Origin: Rhodococcus marinonascens NBRC 14363
GTDB taxonomy: Bacteria; Actinomycetota; Actinomycetes; Mycobacteriales; Mycobacteriaceae
Assembly: GCF_001894885.1 (NCBI RefSeq)
Contig: NZ_BCXB01000011.1
Coordinates: 62,001 to 126,000, forward strand
Length of the DNA: 64,000 bases
Direction of reading: 5' to 3'
The notes under the pieces are model-generated. The model worked only from the letters and a program-made list of their open reading frames with translations. It was not told the DNA's origin and made no database searches. How positions within the stretch are numbered: the first letter of the stretch is position 1; each line of letters begins with the position of its first letter. A program made the position numbers and the translations under genes. Below are positions 13,773 through 21,932 of this stretch, piece after piece.

Positions 13773-14381
13773 TCAGCGTCCGGCCGCTTGCAGCCGCTCC
13801 ACATACTTCGCGATCACGTCGACCTCGAGGTTGACGTCCGTACCGACGGTCGCGTTCCCGAGCGTGGTCAGTTGCAGGGTGGTCGGGATGAGCGAGATCT
13901 CGAAGAACTCCTCCCCTCGATCGCCGCCGAGCGCCGACACGGTCAAAGACACGCCGTCGACCGTGATCGATCCCTTCTCGACGACGTACCGGGAGATGGC
14001 GTCGGGAAGAGTGATGCGCACGACCTCCCAGTTCTCGGACCGACTGCGGCTGATGATGTGCCCGGTACCGTCGACGTGTCCCTGCACGAGGTGACCGCCG
14101 AGTCGGCTGTTCAGTGCGGCGGCCCGCTCGAGGTTGACGCGACTGCCCACGTCGATCTTCTGCAGGCTCGACCGGTTCAGCGTCTCCTGCATCACGTCGG
14201 CGGTGAACGAGCCATCCGCCAGCACCTCGACCACGGTCAAACACACCCCGTTCACCGCGATCGAATCGCCGTGTGATGCATCGGAAGTGACGACCGGACC
14301 ATGAACGGTGAACCGCGCGGCGTCGGCCAGTTCTTCCTTGCCGACGACTTCACCCATCTCTTCGACGATCCCGGTGAACAC
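13773..14381 (-). CDS. ribC: Riboflavin synthase
   Basis: The enzyme dismutates two lumazine molecules to riboflavin and the pyrimidine diamine. The 202-residue product is the expected tandem duplication. The first lumazine-binding half starts MFTGIVEE and contains GDSIAVNGVCLTVV; the second contains GGHLVQGHVDGTG and KGSITVDGVSLTV. The N-terminal MFTGI is the typical start. It lies 27 bases after ribD, which leaves no room for an FMN riboswitch. Sometimes named ribE. Confidence 0.96.
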   Translation of the reverse strand: MFTGIVEEMGEVVGKEELADAARFTVHGPVVTSDASHGDSIAVNGVCLTVVEVLADGSFTADVMQETLNRSSLQKIDVGSRVNLERAAALNSRLGGHLVQGHVDGTGHIISRSRSENWEVVRITLPDAISRYVVEKGSITVDGVSLTVSALGGDRGEEFFEISLIPTTLQLTTLGNATVGTDVNLEVDVIAKYVERLQAAGR

Positions 14382-14408
14382 TGTGGCTACTCCTATGTTT
14401 CTGGGCGA

Positions 14409-15476
14409 TCAGGGGTTTTGTGGGCTGTCAAGGTTGCCGACCCCTGCTGGAACCAGACTCAACAGCAGATCGGTGCCGATTGTTTCGACCGACTCGTGAC
14501 GGAAGCGCAGGGCGGCGTCGATCGTGCGCACACCCGCCTCCGCCACCGCAGCCGTACCGGCGCCGAGAACCAGTGGTGCGAGGTACGCCTGGATCCGATC
14601 GATCCGGCCTGCGGAGAGGAACGCGCCCGCCAGTCTGGGCCCGCCTTCGAGCAGAACGTCGGTGTACTCGGCAAGCGCGGCGAGGACCTCGTCCACGTTC
14701 CGCGTGCGCAGCAGCAGTGTGGGTGCCGAGTCGTCGAGGATGTGGGCGCTCACCGGAATTTCTGTGAGGCCGACGACAACGCGCACCGGTTGATGCGCTG
14801 CGAGCGATCCGTCGGCCATCCGCGCCGTCAGTCGCGGATTGTCGGCCAGCACCGTTCCCGTACCGACCACTATGGCGTCGAGTTTCGCCCGGTCCGCATG
14901 AACCCGTTCCCTGGCATCCGGACCGGTGATCCACCGACTGGTGCCGTCGGCGGCGGCACTGCGACCGTCTAGCGTGGCCGCGTACTTCCAGGTCACGTGG
15001 GGTCGGCCAGTGCGCTGCCGGTGGAGCCATGCCCGCAATGGGCCGCGTTCCACCTCTTGCTCGCGCAGACCGGCGCCCACCTCGATTCCGGCCGAGGCGA
15101 GCGTCTCCGCACCGCCTGCCGCTTCCTGGTTGGGATCGCCCACCGCGTAGTACACGGCAACGACACCGGCGTTGATGAGAGCCTGCGAGCACGGCCCGGT
15201 CCGGCCCTGGTGATTACACGGTTCCAGCGTGACCAGCGCCGTGCCTCCGCGCGCGGCATCACCCGCCTCTCGCAGTGCCACGACCTCCGCGTGTGGACCG
15301 CCTGGAGGCTGCGTCATACCGACACCGGCGATGCGCCCGGAAGAATCGAGCACCACGGCGCCCACCGCAGGATTGGGGCTCGTGAATCCGCGAGCCGATT
15401 CCGCAGCGCCGATGGCGATCTGCATCGCCGCATCGAGGTCTGCTTCCGAGTTCTTGTGTCGCACAGGTGCTTTCAT
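14409..15476 (-). CDS. ribD: Bifunctional pyrimidine deaminase/reductase RibD
   Basis: RibD deaminates and then reduces the pyrimidine made from GTP in riboflavin synthesis. The deaminase half has the zinc site HAEVVAL (His62, Glu64) and EPCNHQGRTGPC (Cys87, Cys96). The reductase half has KYAATLDGRSA, VGTGTVLADNP and LLEGGPRLAGAFL. The ATG at 15476 gives 355 residues. The frame is open 600 bases further upstream, but that part is a shadow of rpe, rich in Arg and Gly, and was discarded. It begins 17 bases after rpe, as in M. tuberculosis ribG. Confidence 0.94.
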   Translation of the reverse strand: MKAPVRHKNSEADLDAAMQIAIGAAESARGFTSPNPAVGAVVLDSSGRIAGVGMTQPPGGPHAEVVALREAGDAARGGTALVTLEPCNHQGRTGPCSQALINAGVVAVYYAVGDPNQEAAGGAETLASAGIEVGAGLREQEVERGPLRAWLHRQRTGRPHVTWKYAATLDGRSAAADGTSRWITGPDARERVHADRAKLDAIVVGTGTVLADNPRLTARMADGSLAAHQPVRVVVGLTEIPVSAHILDDSAPTLLLRTRNVDEVLAALAEYTDVLLEGGPRLAGAFLSAGRIDRIQAYLAPLVLGAGTAAVAEAGVRTIDAALRFRHESVETIGTDLLLSLVPAGVGNLDSPQNP

Positions 15477-15493
15477 GATCCCGTGGCCCGCCG

Positions 15494-16177
15494 TTACTGC
15501 GGCGGTGCCAGATGCGGTGACGCCTTGGCTGCCGCGGTCCTCAAGGCGCGCACCGCCTCTGCAGGGTCGCTGGCGCCGTAGACGCCGGAACCGGATACGA
15601 AGCAGTCGACGCCTGCCTCCGCGGCAGCCTCGATGGTGTCTGCGTTGATACCGCCGTCGATCTCTACGACCAGTGTCAATTCGCCGGAGTCGACGAGGCG
15701 TCGAACCGACTTCGCCTTGGCAAGCACCTCCGGGATGAACGACTGGCCTCCGAAACCGGGTTCCACGCTCATCACGAGGAGGGTGTCGAAGTCCTTCAAG
15801 ATCTCCAGGTACGGCTCGATCGGTGTTCCGGGCTTGACGCTGAGTCCGGCCTTGGCCCCTGCCGCGCGGATATCCCTGGCCACGGAACGGGGGTCGTCGG
15901 TCGCCTCGGCATGGAACGTGACGTTGTGCGCGCCGGCCTCGGCGTAGAGCGGCGCCCAGCGTCCGGGATCGTCGATCATGAGATGGCAGTCGAGCGGAAT
16001 GTCCGTCGCCGCGAGCAGGCTCTTCACTACAGGAAGGCCGAGTGTCAGGTTCGGCACGAAGTGCGCGTCCATTACGTCGACGTGCAACCAATCGGCACCG
16101 TCGACGGCCTTCGCCTCCTCGGCGAGACGCGCGAAATCCGCAGACAGAATGGACGGTGCGATCATCGGGGTTGCCAC
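15494..16177 (-). CDS. rpe: Ribulose-phosphate 3-epimerase
   Basis: The enzyme interconverts ribulose 5-phosphate and xylulose 5-phosphate in the pentose phosphate pathway, and so also touches the ribulose 5-phosphate used by RibBA. The TIM-barrel motifs are present: APSILSADF near the N-terminus, [12 protein letters not shown] with the metal ligands, CHLMI, and EIDGGIN. Length is 227 residues. It is divergent from the small plus-strand gene at 16235 with only 57 bases between them. Confidence 0.96.
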   Translation of the reverse strand: MATPMIAPSILSADFARLAEEAKAVDGADWLHVDVMDAHFVPNLTLGLPVVKSLLAATDIPLDCHLMIDDPGRWAPLYAEAGAHNVTFHAEATDDPRSVARDIRAAGAKAGLSVKPGTPIEPYLEILKDFDTLLVMSVEPGFGGQSFIPEVLAKAKSVRRLVDSGELTLVVEIDGGINADTIEAAAEAGVDCFVSGSGVYGASDPAEAVRALRTAAAKASPHLAPPQ

Positions 16178-16234
16178 ACGCCGAGTTTAGTCGTACGCGC
16201 GTCCCGGCCCGAGAACGCGGTCCATAATGGCCAC

Positions 16235-16573
16235 ATGCAGACCTGGACGGATGTGGTGGAGATCGGGTTGTCTCTGCCCGATGTCGAGGAGAGTACCGCG
16301 TACCGGACCCCGGCGCTGAAAGTGGCGGGCAAGTTGCTCGCCCGGTTGCGAGTCGAGTCGGACGGCGCGCTGGCAGTGATGTGTGGCTTCGACGAGAAGG
16401 CCGCGCTGCTGGCAGAGGGCGACCCGTACTACACCACGCCCCACTACGACGGATACGGTTCGATCCTCATTGACCTCGAGAAGGTTGACGTCACCGAGTT
16501 GACCGAACTGCTCCGGCGGGCGTGGCGCGTCACGGCGCCCCCCGATCTCCGCAAGCGGTTCGATCAACTCTGA
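16235..16573 (+). CDS. MmcQ/YjbR-family small protein
   Basis: The 112-residue product starts MQTWTDVVEIGLSLPDVEES and carries the family pattern: an N-terminal helix, TPALKVAGKLLARL, GSILIDLEKVD, and an RRAWRVTAPPDLRKRF helix at the end. The fold is the small cytoplasmic CyaY-like YjbR fold. Members are often described as DNA-binding or of unknown function, and no activity can be assigned. It is the only plus-strand gene in the first 39 kb and lies between rpe and rsmB. The ATG at 16227 is out of frame. Confidence 0.82.
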   Translation: MQTWTDVVEIGLSLPDVEESTAYRTPALKVAGKLLARLRVESDGALAVMCGFDEKAALLAEGDPYYTTPHYDGYGSILIDLEKVDVTELTELLRRAWRVTAPPDLRKRFDQL

Positions 16574-16591
16574 CCTGAGTGAGGGGCGTCG

Positions 16592-18025
16592 TCAGCTCAA
16601 CGGCTTGCGCAATGCCGCGAAGAACATTGCGTCGGTGCCGTGGCGGTGTGGCCACAACTGAACGCTCGGGCCGTCCCCCAGATCGGGCACACCAGGAACC
16701 AACTCGCGCGTGTCGAGGGCCGTCACGCCGTAGCGGCGTATCGCGTCGGCGACCACCGCGACGGTCTCCGACAAGTGCGGCGAACACGTTGCGTACAGAA
16801 CCACCCCACCCGGGCGTACCAGAGATATTGCCGACGCGAGAAGTTCCCGCTGCAACTTCGCCAGTCCGGCCACGTCGGACGGTTGCCTGCGCCACCGCGC
16901 CTCCGGGCGACGGCGCAGCGCACCCAGACCAGTACACGGCGCATCGACCAGGATGCGGTCGTACCCGCCGTCGAGTCCAGGATCACGACCGTCGGCGACT
17001 TTGACGTCGACCGGGAGTTCCTTGGTCGTCTTCCGGATCAGTTCGGCACGGTGTGCGACCGGTTCGACCGCATCGAGTCTCCCGCCCTCGATTCCCGCGA
17101 GGGCACCGAGGAGAGCCGCCTTGCCGCCCGGACCTGCGCAGAGGTCGAGCCAGCGACCTTCGTCCGGCCCCTCCAAGGGGGCTAGCGAAAGCGCCCGGGC
17201 CACCAACTGGCTGCCCTCGTCCTGAACACCGGCAAGCCCCTCACGGACGGCATCGAGCAGACCCGGGTCGCCGCCGTCGAGGTAGACCGCATAGGGCGAG
17301 TACCGTCCCGCGTTGCCGCCGGTCACCAGAGCGAGTTCCTCCGAAGAGATCTCACCCGGCCGAGCGACAAGATGCACTGCCGGTCTGGCGTCGTCGGCGA
17401 CGAGCGCTTCCTCGAGTTCACCGGCGTCGGGGCCGAGCGCGTCGGCGAACACCTGCGCGATCCACGTCGGGTGGGCGTGCTCGAACGCCAACCGACCCAC
17501 TGGGTCGGCGGGAGCCAGCCGCTCCACCCATTCGAGTTCCGTACGCTCGGACACCCGGCGCAGCACGGCGTTGACGAAGCCGGCCTTACCGGGGCCCAAT
17601 TCTGCGCGCACGAGGTCGACCGAGGTCGCGACCGCTGCATGTGGGGCCACGCGAGTGCGCAGCAGTTGGTAGGCGCCGAGTTGAAGGACGTCGAGGATCG
17701 GGCCGTCGATCTCAGCGATCGGCCGGCCGGCACAGTCGGCGATGACCGCATCGAGAAGTCCCCGCGCACGCGCGGCGCCGTAGGCCAGTTCCGTGGCGAG
17801 AGCCGCGTCCCGGCCGTCGAGGTGCCGGTCTCGCAGGAGGCCGGGCAGTACGAGGTTCGCGTAGGCGTCTCGCTCGCGGACCGCGCGCAACACGTCCCTC
17901 GCAGCCATACGCGGCTGATCGAGGCTCGCCTGGGCTGCGTCGGGGCGGGGCGCCTGGCGGGGACGGTCGTTCCTTGCCCCCGAACCGGACTGGCCGCGCC
18001 GGGCCGGTCTTCTGGATTCACTCAC
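16592..18025 (-). CDS. rsmB: 16S rRNA (cytosine-5)-methyltransferase RsmB
   Basis: RsmB (Fmu/Sun) methylates C967 of 16S rRNA with S-adenosylmethionine. The N-terminal NusB-like RNA-binding domain spans about residues 35-170. The methyltransferase follows with LDLCAGPGGKAALL (SAM site), VDAPCTGLGALRRRPEARW and YATCSPHLSE, so both catalytic cysteines are present. The GTG at 18025 has AAGGA nine bases upstream; ATG at 18034 sits directly on that site. The product is 477 residues, with an Arg-rich, probably disordered first 35 residues as in M. tuberculosis fmu. It starts 22 bases after fmt. Confidence 0.93.
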   Translation of the reverse strand: MSESRRPARRGQSGSGARNDRPRQAPRPDAAQASLDQPRMAARDVLRAVRERDAYANLVLPGLLRDRHLDGRDAALATELAYGAARARGLLDAVIADCAGRPIAEIDGPILDVLQLGAYQLLRTRVAPHAAVATSVDLVRAELGPGKAGFVNAVLRRVSERTELEWVERLAPADPVGRLAFEHAHPTWIAQVFADALGPDAGELEEALVADDARPAVHLVARPGEISSEELALVTGGNAGRYSPYAVYLDGGDPGLLDAVREGLAGVQDEGSQLVARALSLAPLEGPDEGRWLDLCAGPGGKAALLGALAGIEGGRLDAVEPVAHRAELIRKTTKELPVDVKVADGRDPGLDGGYDRILVDAPCTGLGALRRRPEARWRRQPSDVAGLAKLQRELLASAISLVRPGGVVLYATCSPHLSETVAVVADAIRRYGVTALDTRELVPGVPDLGDGPSVQLWPHRHGTDAMFFAALRKPLS

Positions 18026-18047
18026 TGTGCCCATTCCTTCGCTACGC

Positions 18048-18971
18048 TCACTGTGCCCGCACCTTCCCGTCGAGTCGTGCGCCGCGCACCCAGTCCAGGG
18101 CGGCCATCTGTTTCTTACCTTGAGGTTGGACAAGATCGAGTCGCACCGCCATCGTGGAAGTGCCGATCAGGAAGCCTGCCTTGCTCACCGAGATCTCCCC
18201 CGGTTCGAGTCGCTCCTCCGTGGGCGTGACGGGACCTACCTTGACCCGCAGGTCGCCGATCGTCGTCCAGGCACCGGGAGCCGGGGTGACCGACCGGATG
18301 TGCCGGTCCACTACCGCAGCCGCTCTGTCCCAACGGATCCGGGCAGCCTCGACTGCCACCTTGGGCGCATACGAGACACCCTCGGCCGGTTGCGGGACCG
18401 CGGAGATCGCGCCGGCCGCTATTCCGTCGAGAACAGACTCGAGGAGCACCGCTCCGCTATCGGCCAGTCGCCCGAGGAGATCACCGGCGGTGTCGGTGTC
18501 ACGGATTCGTTCAGTGACAACCCCGTAGACCGGACCGGTGTCCATACCCGCCTCGAGCCGGAACGCGCTCGCGCCGGTCATGTCGTCGCCCGCGCCGATG
18601 GCGGCCTGAACGGGCGCCGCTCCACGCCACGCCGGCAACAACGAGAAGTGCAGGTTGACCCAGCCGTGGACCGGGGTGTCGAGAACCTTCTGCGGTAGCA
18701 GTGCGCCGTAGGCGACAACGGGTGCACAGTCGGGTGCGAGGTCAGCCAGTCGGGTGAGGAACTCCGGGTCCGAGGAGCGGCCGGGAGTCAGCACCTCGAT
18801 ACCGTGCGAGTCGGCGAGTTCCCCGATCGGCGAGCGGACCACCTTGCGTCCACGTCCGGCCACCGCGTCCGGTCGGGTGATCACTGCCACGACGTCATGG
18901 TGCGGTGAACGGATCAGCCGTTCGAGCGAAGGCACTGCGGGTTCGGGCGTTCCGGCGAAGACTATGCGCAC
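18048..18971 (-). CDS. fmt: Methionyl-tRNA formyltransferase
   Basis: The enzyme formylates initiator Met-tRNA using 10-formyltetrahydrofolate. The 307-residue product begins [16 protein letters not shown] and carries the hydrolase-fold block [18 protein letters not shown] with the family SLLPxWRGAAP core, then [17 protein letters not shown], both folate-site regions. The C-terminal tRNA-binding barrel is complete. It is coupled with rsmB. In M. tuberculosis fmt lies close to priA; here 2.96 kb of accessory sequence separates them. Confidence 0.95.
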   Translation of the reverse strand: MRIVFAGTPEPAVPSLERLIRSPHHDVVAVITRPDAVAGRGRKVVRSPIGELADSHGIEVLTPGRSSDPEFLTRLADLAPDCAPVVAYGALLPQKVLDTPVHGWVNLHFSLLPAWRGAAPVQAAIGAGDDMTGASAFRLEAGMDTGPVYGVVTERIRDTDTAGDLLGRLADSGAVLLESVLDGIAAGAISAVPQPAEGVSYAPKVAVEAARIRWDRAAAVVDRHIRSVTPAPGAWTTIGDLRVKVGPVTPTEERLEPGEISVSKAGFLIGTSTMAVRLDLVQPQGKKQMAALDWVRGARLDGKVRAQ

Positions 18972-19548
18972 GTCAGCGACCCATACGGTGGGCGGTGGAC
19001 CGCGGTGCGGGCCGACACGATTCTCACGAAGAAAAACTCCCCTTGCTCGGTGATGTGTCGACCAGTCTAAGGACTCGGGTCACGGCGACAGCACTCGGCG
19101 AGCAATCGCGCAGACCCCGCGGCGACCCCGGTTGCGGTAGCTGGAGTCGAGGCGCCTGCGAACCCGATGCCGCCGGGGCGATCGAACACCCCGCGACCAG
19201 TGGCGACAGCAGATCGAGGCCGGGCACCGAGACACGGTGGCCGAACAGCATCAACTCATCGAAGCAAGCACCAACGGGTCAGCCGAGCAGGTCACGCAGA
19301 CCCAGGCACCGTTGACCGACCTCCAGATCGCCACCCTCGGAATCTGACTCGGCGACCACCGCCCCCACATCCGCGGCAAGATCCGCGAATACATATCCCT
19401 GCAGGCACTGGTTGGACGACCTTGGTGTGTATCACTTCTGATGAGCCAGAGTCGAGGATGGCCCGGAATCGTTCAATAGTGGGAGCCCAACCCCGATGAA
19501 CACCGCCCCATCGTCACCCGCGCAAGGCATCCGCCTAGTCACATTCGG
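18972..19548. other. Gene-free stretch between fmt and the MFS relic
   Basis: No convincing gene is present in these 577 bases. Short open frames on both strands have no family resemblance and no ribosome site. On the plus strand a reading frame around 19245-19425 gives a Glu/Gln-rich helical peptide ending IATLGI, a stop, then LGDHRPHIRGKIREYI. It might be the remains of a coding region broken by the stop at 19348, but I cannot name a family. Confidence 0.4.
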
Positions 19549-20761
19549 TCACTTGGTTGCACCGAACCCACGCACGCCAGGCACGAGCAGTGCCAACAGC
19601 ACCGAAGCGAGAAGTACCGCCAACCCGATCCACGCGGCTTCACCGACACCGATTATTTGACGCCGCGACGCCGCCCAGGACTGCACCCAGTGGTGCCAGC
19701 GCAGCACTCGCGAGTGCATCGACCGACATCACTCGCCCCAACGTTTGTCGAGGGATTCTTTCTTGCAGGGCAGTGATCCAGAGAACCCCGAACACCGCCA
19801 GTCCGACCCCGGCAGCGCAGAAGCCCACATACGCGACCCACATTGGCCCGTTGACAATCAGCGACGCGAGGACCAAGCCTTGGAGTAAGAGCGCGAGGAT
19901 AGCGACGGCCCCTACCCGAGTGGTCTTCACACGCAGGGCGAGGATCGCACCGCCGATTGCACCAGCGGCCTCGGCAGCAAGCAGAAAGCCATACTGAGCC
20001 TCCGCCGATCGCGCTTCGAGCCATATTGGAACGAGTACTGCGAATGGCGCCATGACGAGACCGACCTGTACGGCGCCTTGACACATCACTGCGAGGATCC
20101 AGGGGGTACGAGTGACCGTTCTGAGGCCGTCGAAAATTCCGGATGGATCGCGGACCGCTTCTCCCCTGGACATGGACGGCGGGCAGGTCAGTAGGACGAA
20201 GATGGATGTAACCGCAATCACCGCTGCGATTGGGAGGACATTCTCGATTGCACCGGTGAGTGCGACGACGCTGATCAGTCCAGGCGCGATGATGGCAGCG
20301 ACTTTCGAACTCAACGACCTCAACGCATTTGCGGGCCTTCGCAGGTGCGGATCAACTACCTCCCCTATGTAAGTGCTGTATGCAGGCCGGAACACGCCAA
20401 TACCGGCCCCAGCGATAACCCCTGCTGCGATGAGAGCGACAAGACCGTCGGTGGAAAGATAGATCGCGACAAGGCCAACTACACTCACTCGCGAGATATC
20501 CGACACGATCAGAATGCTGCGCCTCGAGACCGCGTCGAGCAGCAGGGTCGCAGCGGCGAGCACAACCAGGCCACCAACACCCGAGGCAGCAACGAAAGCC
20601 GCGATATCGCTACCACCGGATTGTCTGCTGACGAGCAGCATCGGCACGCCGGCGGCGATCAATCCATCACCGATCATGTTCAATGCCTGAATTAGCGCCA
20701 GCCGTACGAATACCGGGTCACGCAGTACCGTCGCGGCTCCGTCCTTCTGTGCAACTCTCAT
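19549..20761 (-). pseudogene. MFS-type efflux transporter with a C-terminal frameshift
   Basis: The first 373 codons encode a major facilitator permease with about eleven hydrophobic helices, beginning MRVAQKDGAATVLRDPVFV. The cytoplasmic loop after helix 6 is charged (CPPSMSRGEAVRDPSG). The frame stops at 19640 after LGGVAASNNRCR. One base further along, another frame continues without a break as IIGVGEAAWIGLAVLLASV and more hydrophobic residues to VRGFGATK and a stop at 19549, which is exactly a last membrane helix and tail. So a one-base shift has occurred near 19662. The truncated form might still insert but lacks the last helix. Base composition looks less GC-rich than the neighbours. 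Confidence 0.75.
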
Positions 20762-20997
20762 GCCAGGACCTCGAGGATGTCAGTCGCGATCGACCTCAAC
20801 TGATGCCTGTAAGGATCGTATTGGCGGTCGACCCATACCGATTGGGCAACGGCTTGGTCATAGAGAAACTCGTTTACCTCGAAACCTCCGTTGTCGAGCC
20901 AGTCTCGCGCGAGTCGCGAATGATGTGCCAGCCTCTCCCGCCAGGTCTCCCTCGATCGGGGCAGTAACATAACCCACAGATCCGTGTTCGTCTTCAT
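20758..20997 (-). CDS. Hypothetical protein, probably 5'-truncated
   Basis: The 79-residue frame begins MKTNTDLWVMLLPRS, is rich in Arg and aromatic residues, and ends DPYRHQLRSIATDILEVLA. Its stop overlaps the start of the transporter as ATGA, which points to a true translated gene coupled with the exporter. The same frame stays open upstream to a stop near 21103 with plausible protein sequence (HVLEGSHTLVDTSGGLIAVPG) but no start codon. That suggests the original gene was longer and lost its 5' part. I do not recognise the family; the C-terminal pattern is vaguely like small P-loop kinases, which is only an impression. Confidence 0.5.
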   Translation of the reverse strand: MKTNTDLWVMLLPRSRETWRERLAHHSRLARDWLDNGGFEVNEFLYDQAVAQSVWVDRQYDPYRHQLRSIATDILEVLA

Positions 20998-21432
20998 CGA
21001 TTGCAGGCCGGGTACGGCGATCAGTCCGCCGGACGTGTCAACAAGGGTGTGAGACCCTTCCAGAACGTGATCCCGAGGATCAGTTGGCAGGCACAGGAGT
21101 CAGTTGGCAAACGCTGGGGTGTTTGCGAGTTGCTTGTCGTAGTTCACCCGGTCGGCCCGGACATCGAGGAGTGGCGGGTAGGTGTAGCCGCGTCGCGAAC
21201 GGCGGCGTCGAATACTACGCAGCACCGCCACGCAGTGGACGTGACCACCGGTGGGTGGACCCGTTACCGATGGCCTCGAACGTGTTGTGGGGGCGGCGAT
21301 CTTCATCCGCGCCGACACCGGTCAACTGGTGGACTCACCGGGTGAGGCGTCCGTGTTGGTCACCCCCACGTGCACAGCGAGCAACATCGGCGCGATCTAC
21401 TGGTTGACCGTGCAGGGTCCGGATGCCCCTAG
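20998..21432. other. Degraded stretch with no intact gene
   Basis: This stretch holds the start-less upstream part of the small minus-strand gene (to about 21103) and then only fragmentary frames. A nine-base word, cagttggca, occurs twice 20 bases apart (21081 and 21101) next to the point where the minus frame is interrupted. On the plus strand 21266-21425 gives VTDGLERVVGAAIFIRADTG and further residues, which look protein-like but have no recognisable start or family. Confidence 0.4.
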
Positions 21433-21780
21433 CCGACTGAGATCCCCTCAGATTTCGCGCCGACCGCGGTCGTTACGTGTGAACCCGATTGGGGCGGTGG
21501 GACCGTGGACGGATTCGCTGCCTGGATCGAGACACAACGGCGGGGTAATCTCGAGGCCATTCTGGGGGCATACGCGGAACCGTCCGAGCCGCGCGACACG
21601 TCGTGTCTCACTGACCAAGAGATGCCCCCGACTGTTTGGCTGGTCAATGACGAGGGCCAGGGGATGCGGCCGGTACTTCCGCAAACGGAATGCGATTCGT
21701 ACAAGCGCGAGGTGATCGCATCGATCGAGCAAATGCCGGTGACCGGCAGGATCGTCCAGCAGGTGGCGTACGCTCCGTAA
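21433..21780 (+). pseudogene. Relic of a secreted/lipoprotein-type actinobacterial gene
   Basis: From the base after a TAG at 21430 a frame runs PTEIPSDFAPTAVVTCEPDW, then an AWIETQRRGNLEAILGAYA helix, SEPRDTSCL, PPTVWLVNDEG and ECDSYKREVIASIEQM, ending at the TAA at 21778. The order (a CEPDW or CRTEV strand, a helix ending in a SEP turn, a Cys, a PxWLVDxxG strand, and a CDxxKxEV helix) resembles a common uncharacterised actinobacterial extracellular family. The preceding frame is interrupted by the TAG and carries no signal peptide, so it is probably a broken 3' fragment. A GTG at 21505 could start a 91-residue product. Confidence 0.45.
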
Positions 21781-21932
21781 AGCATTGTCGTCACACAGGT
21801 TTATGCACCGAGCAGCGTCCCGAGCAGCCGACCGCCCGGGGAACGCGGCGGCATCTCGCCCTACGAGTCCGTCCCCGTTTTCGGTCGCTCCGCGCCGATC
21901 ATCCTCTGCAAGACTTTCGTGACTGCGTCTAG

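Noticed and set aside
14382-14408. FMN riboswitch before the riboflavin genes
   Set aside because: Gaps between rpe, ribD and ribC are only 17 and 27 bases, and the 57 bases before rpe hold no such structure.
15477-16091. N-terminal extension of ribD
   Set aside because: It is a shadow of rpe; ATG at 15476 fits the family length.
21100-21318. Small minus-strand frame as a gene
   Set aside because: No ribosome site, very Arg-rich start, no recognisable family; left in the degraded stretch.
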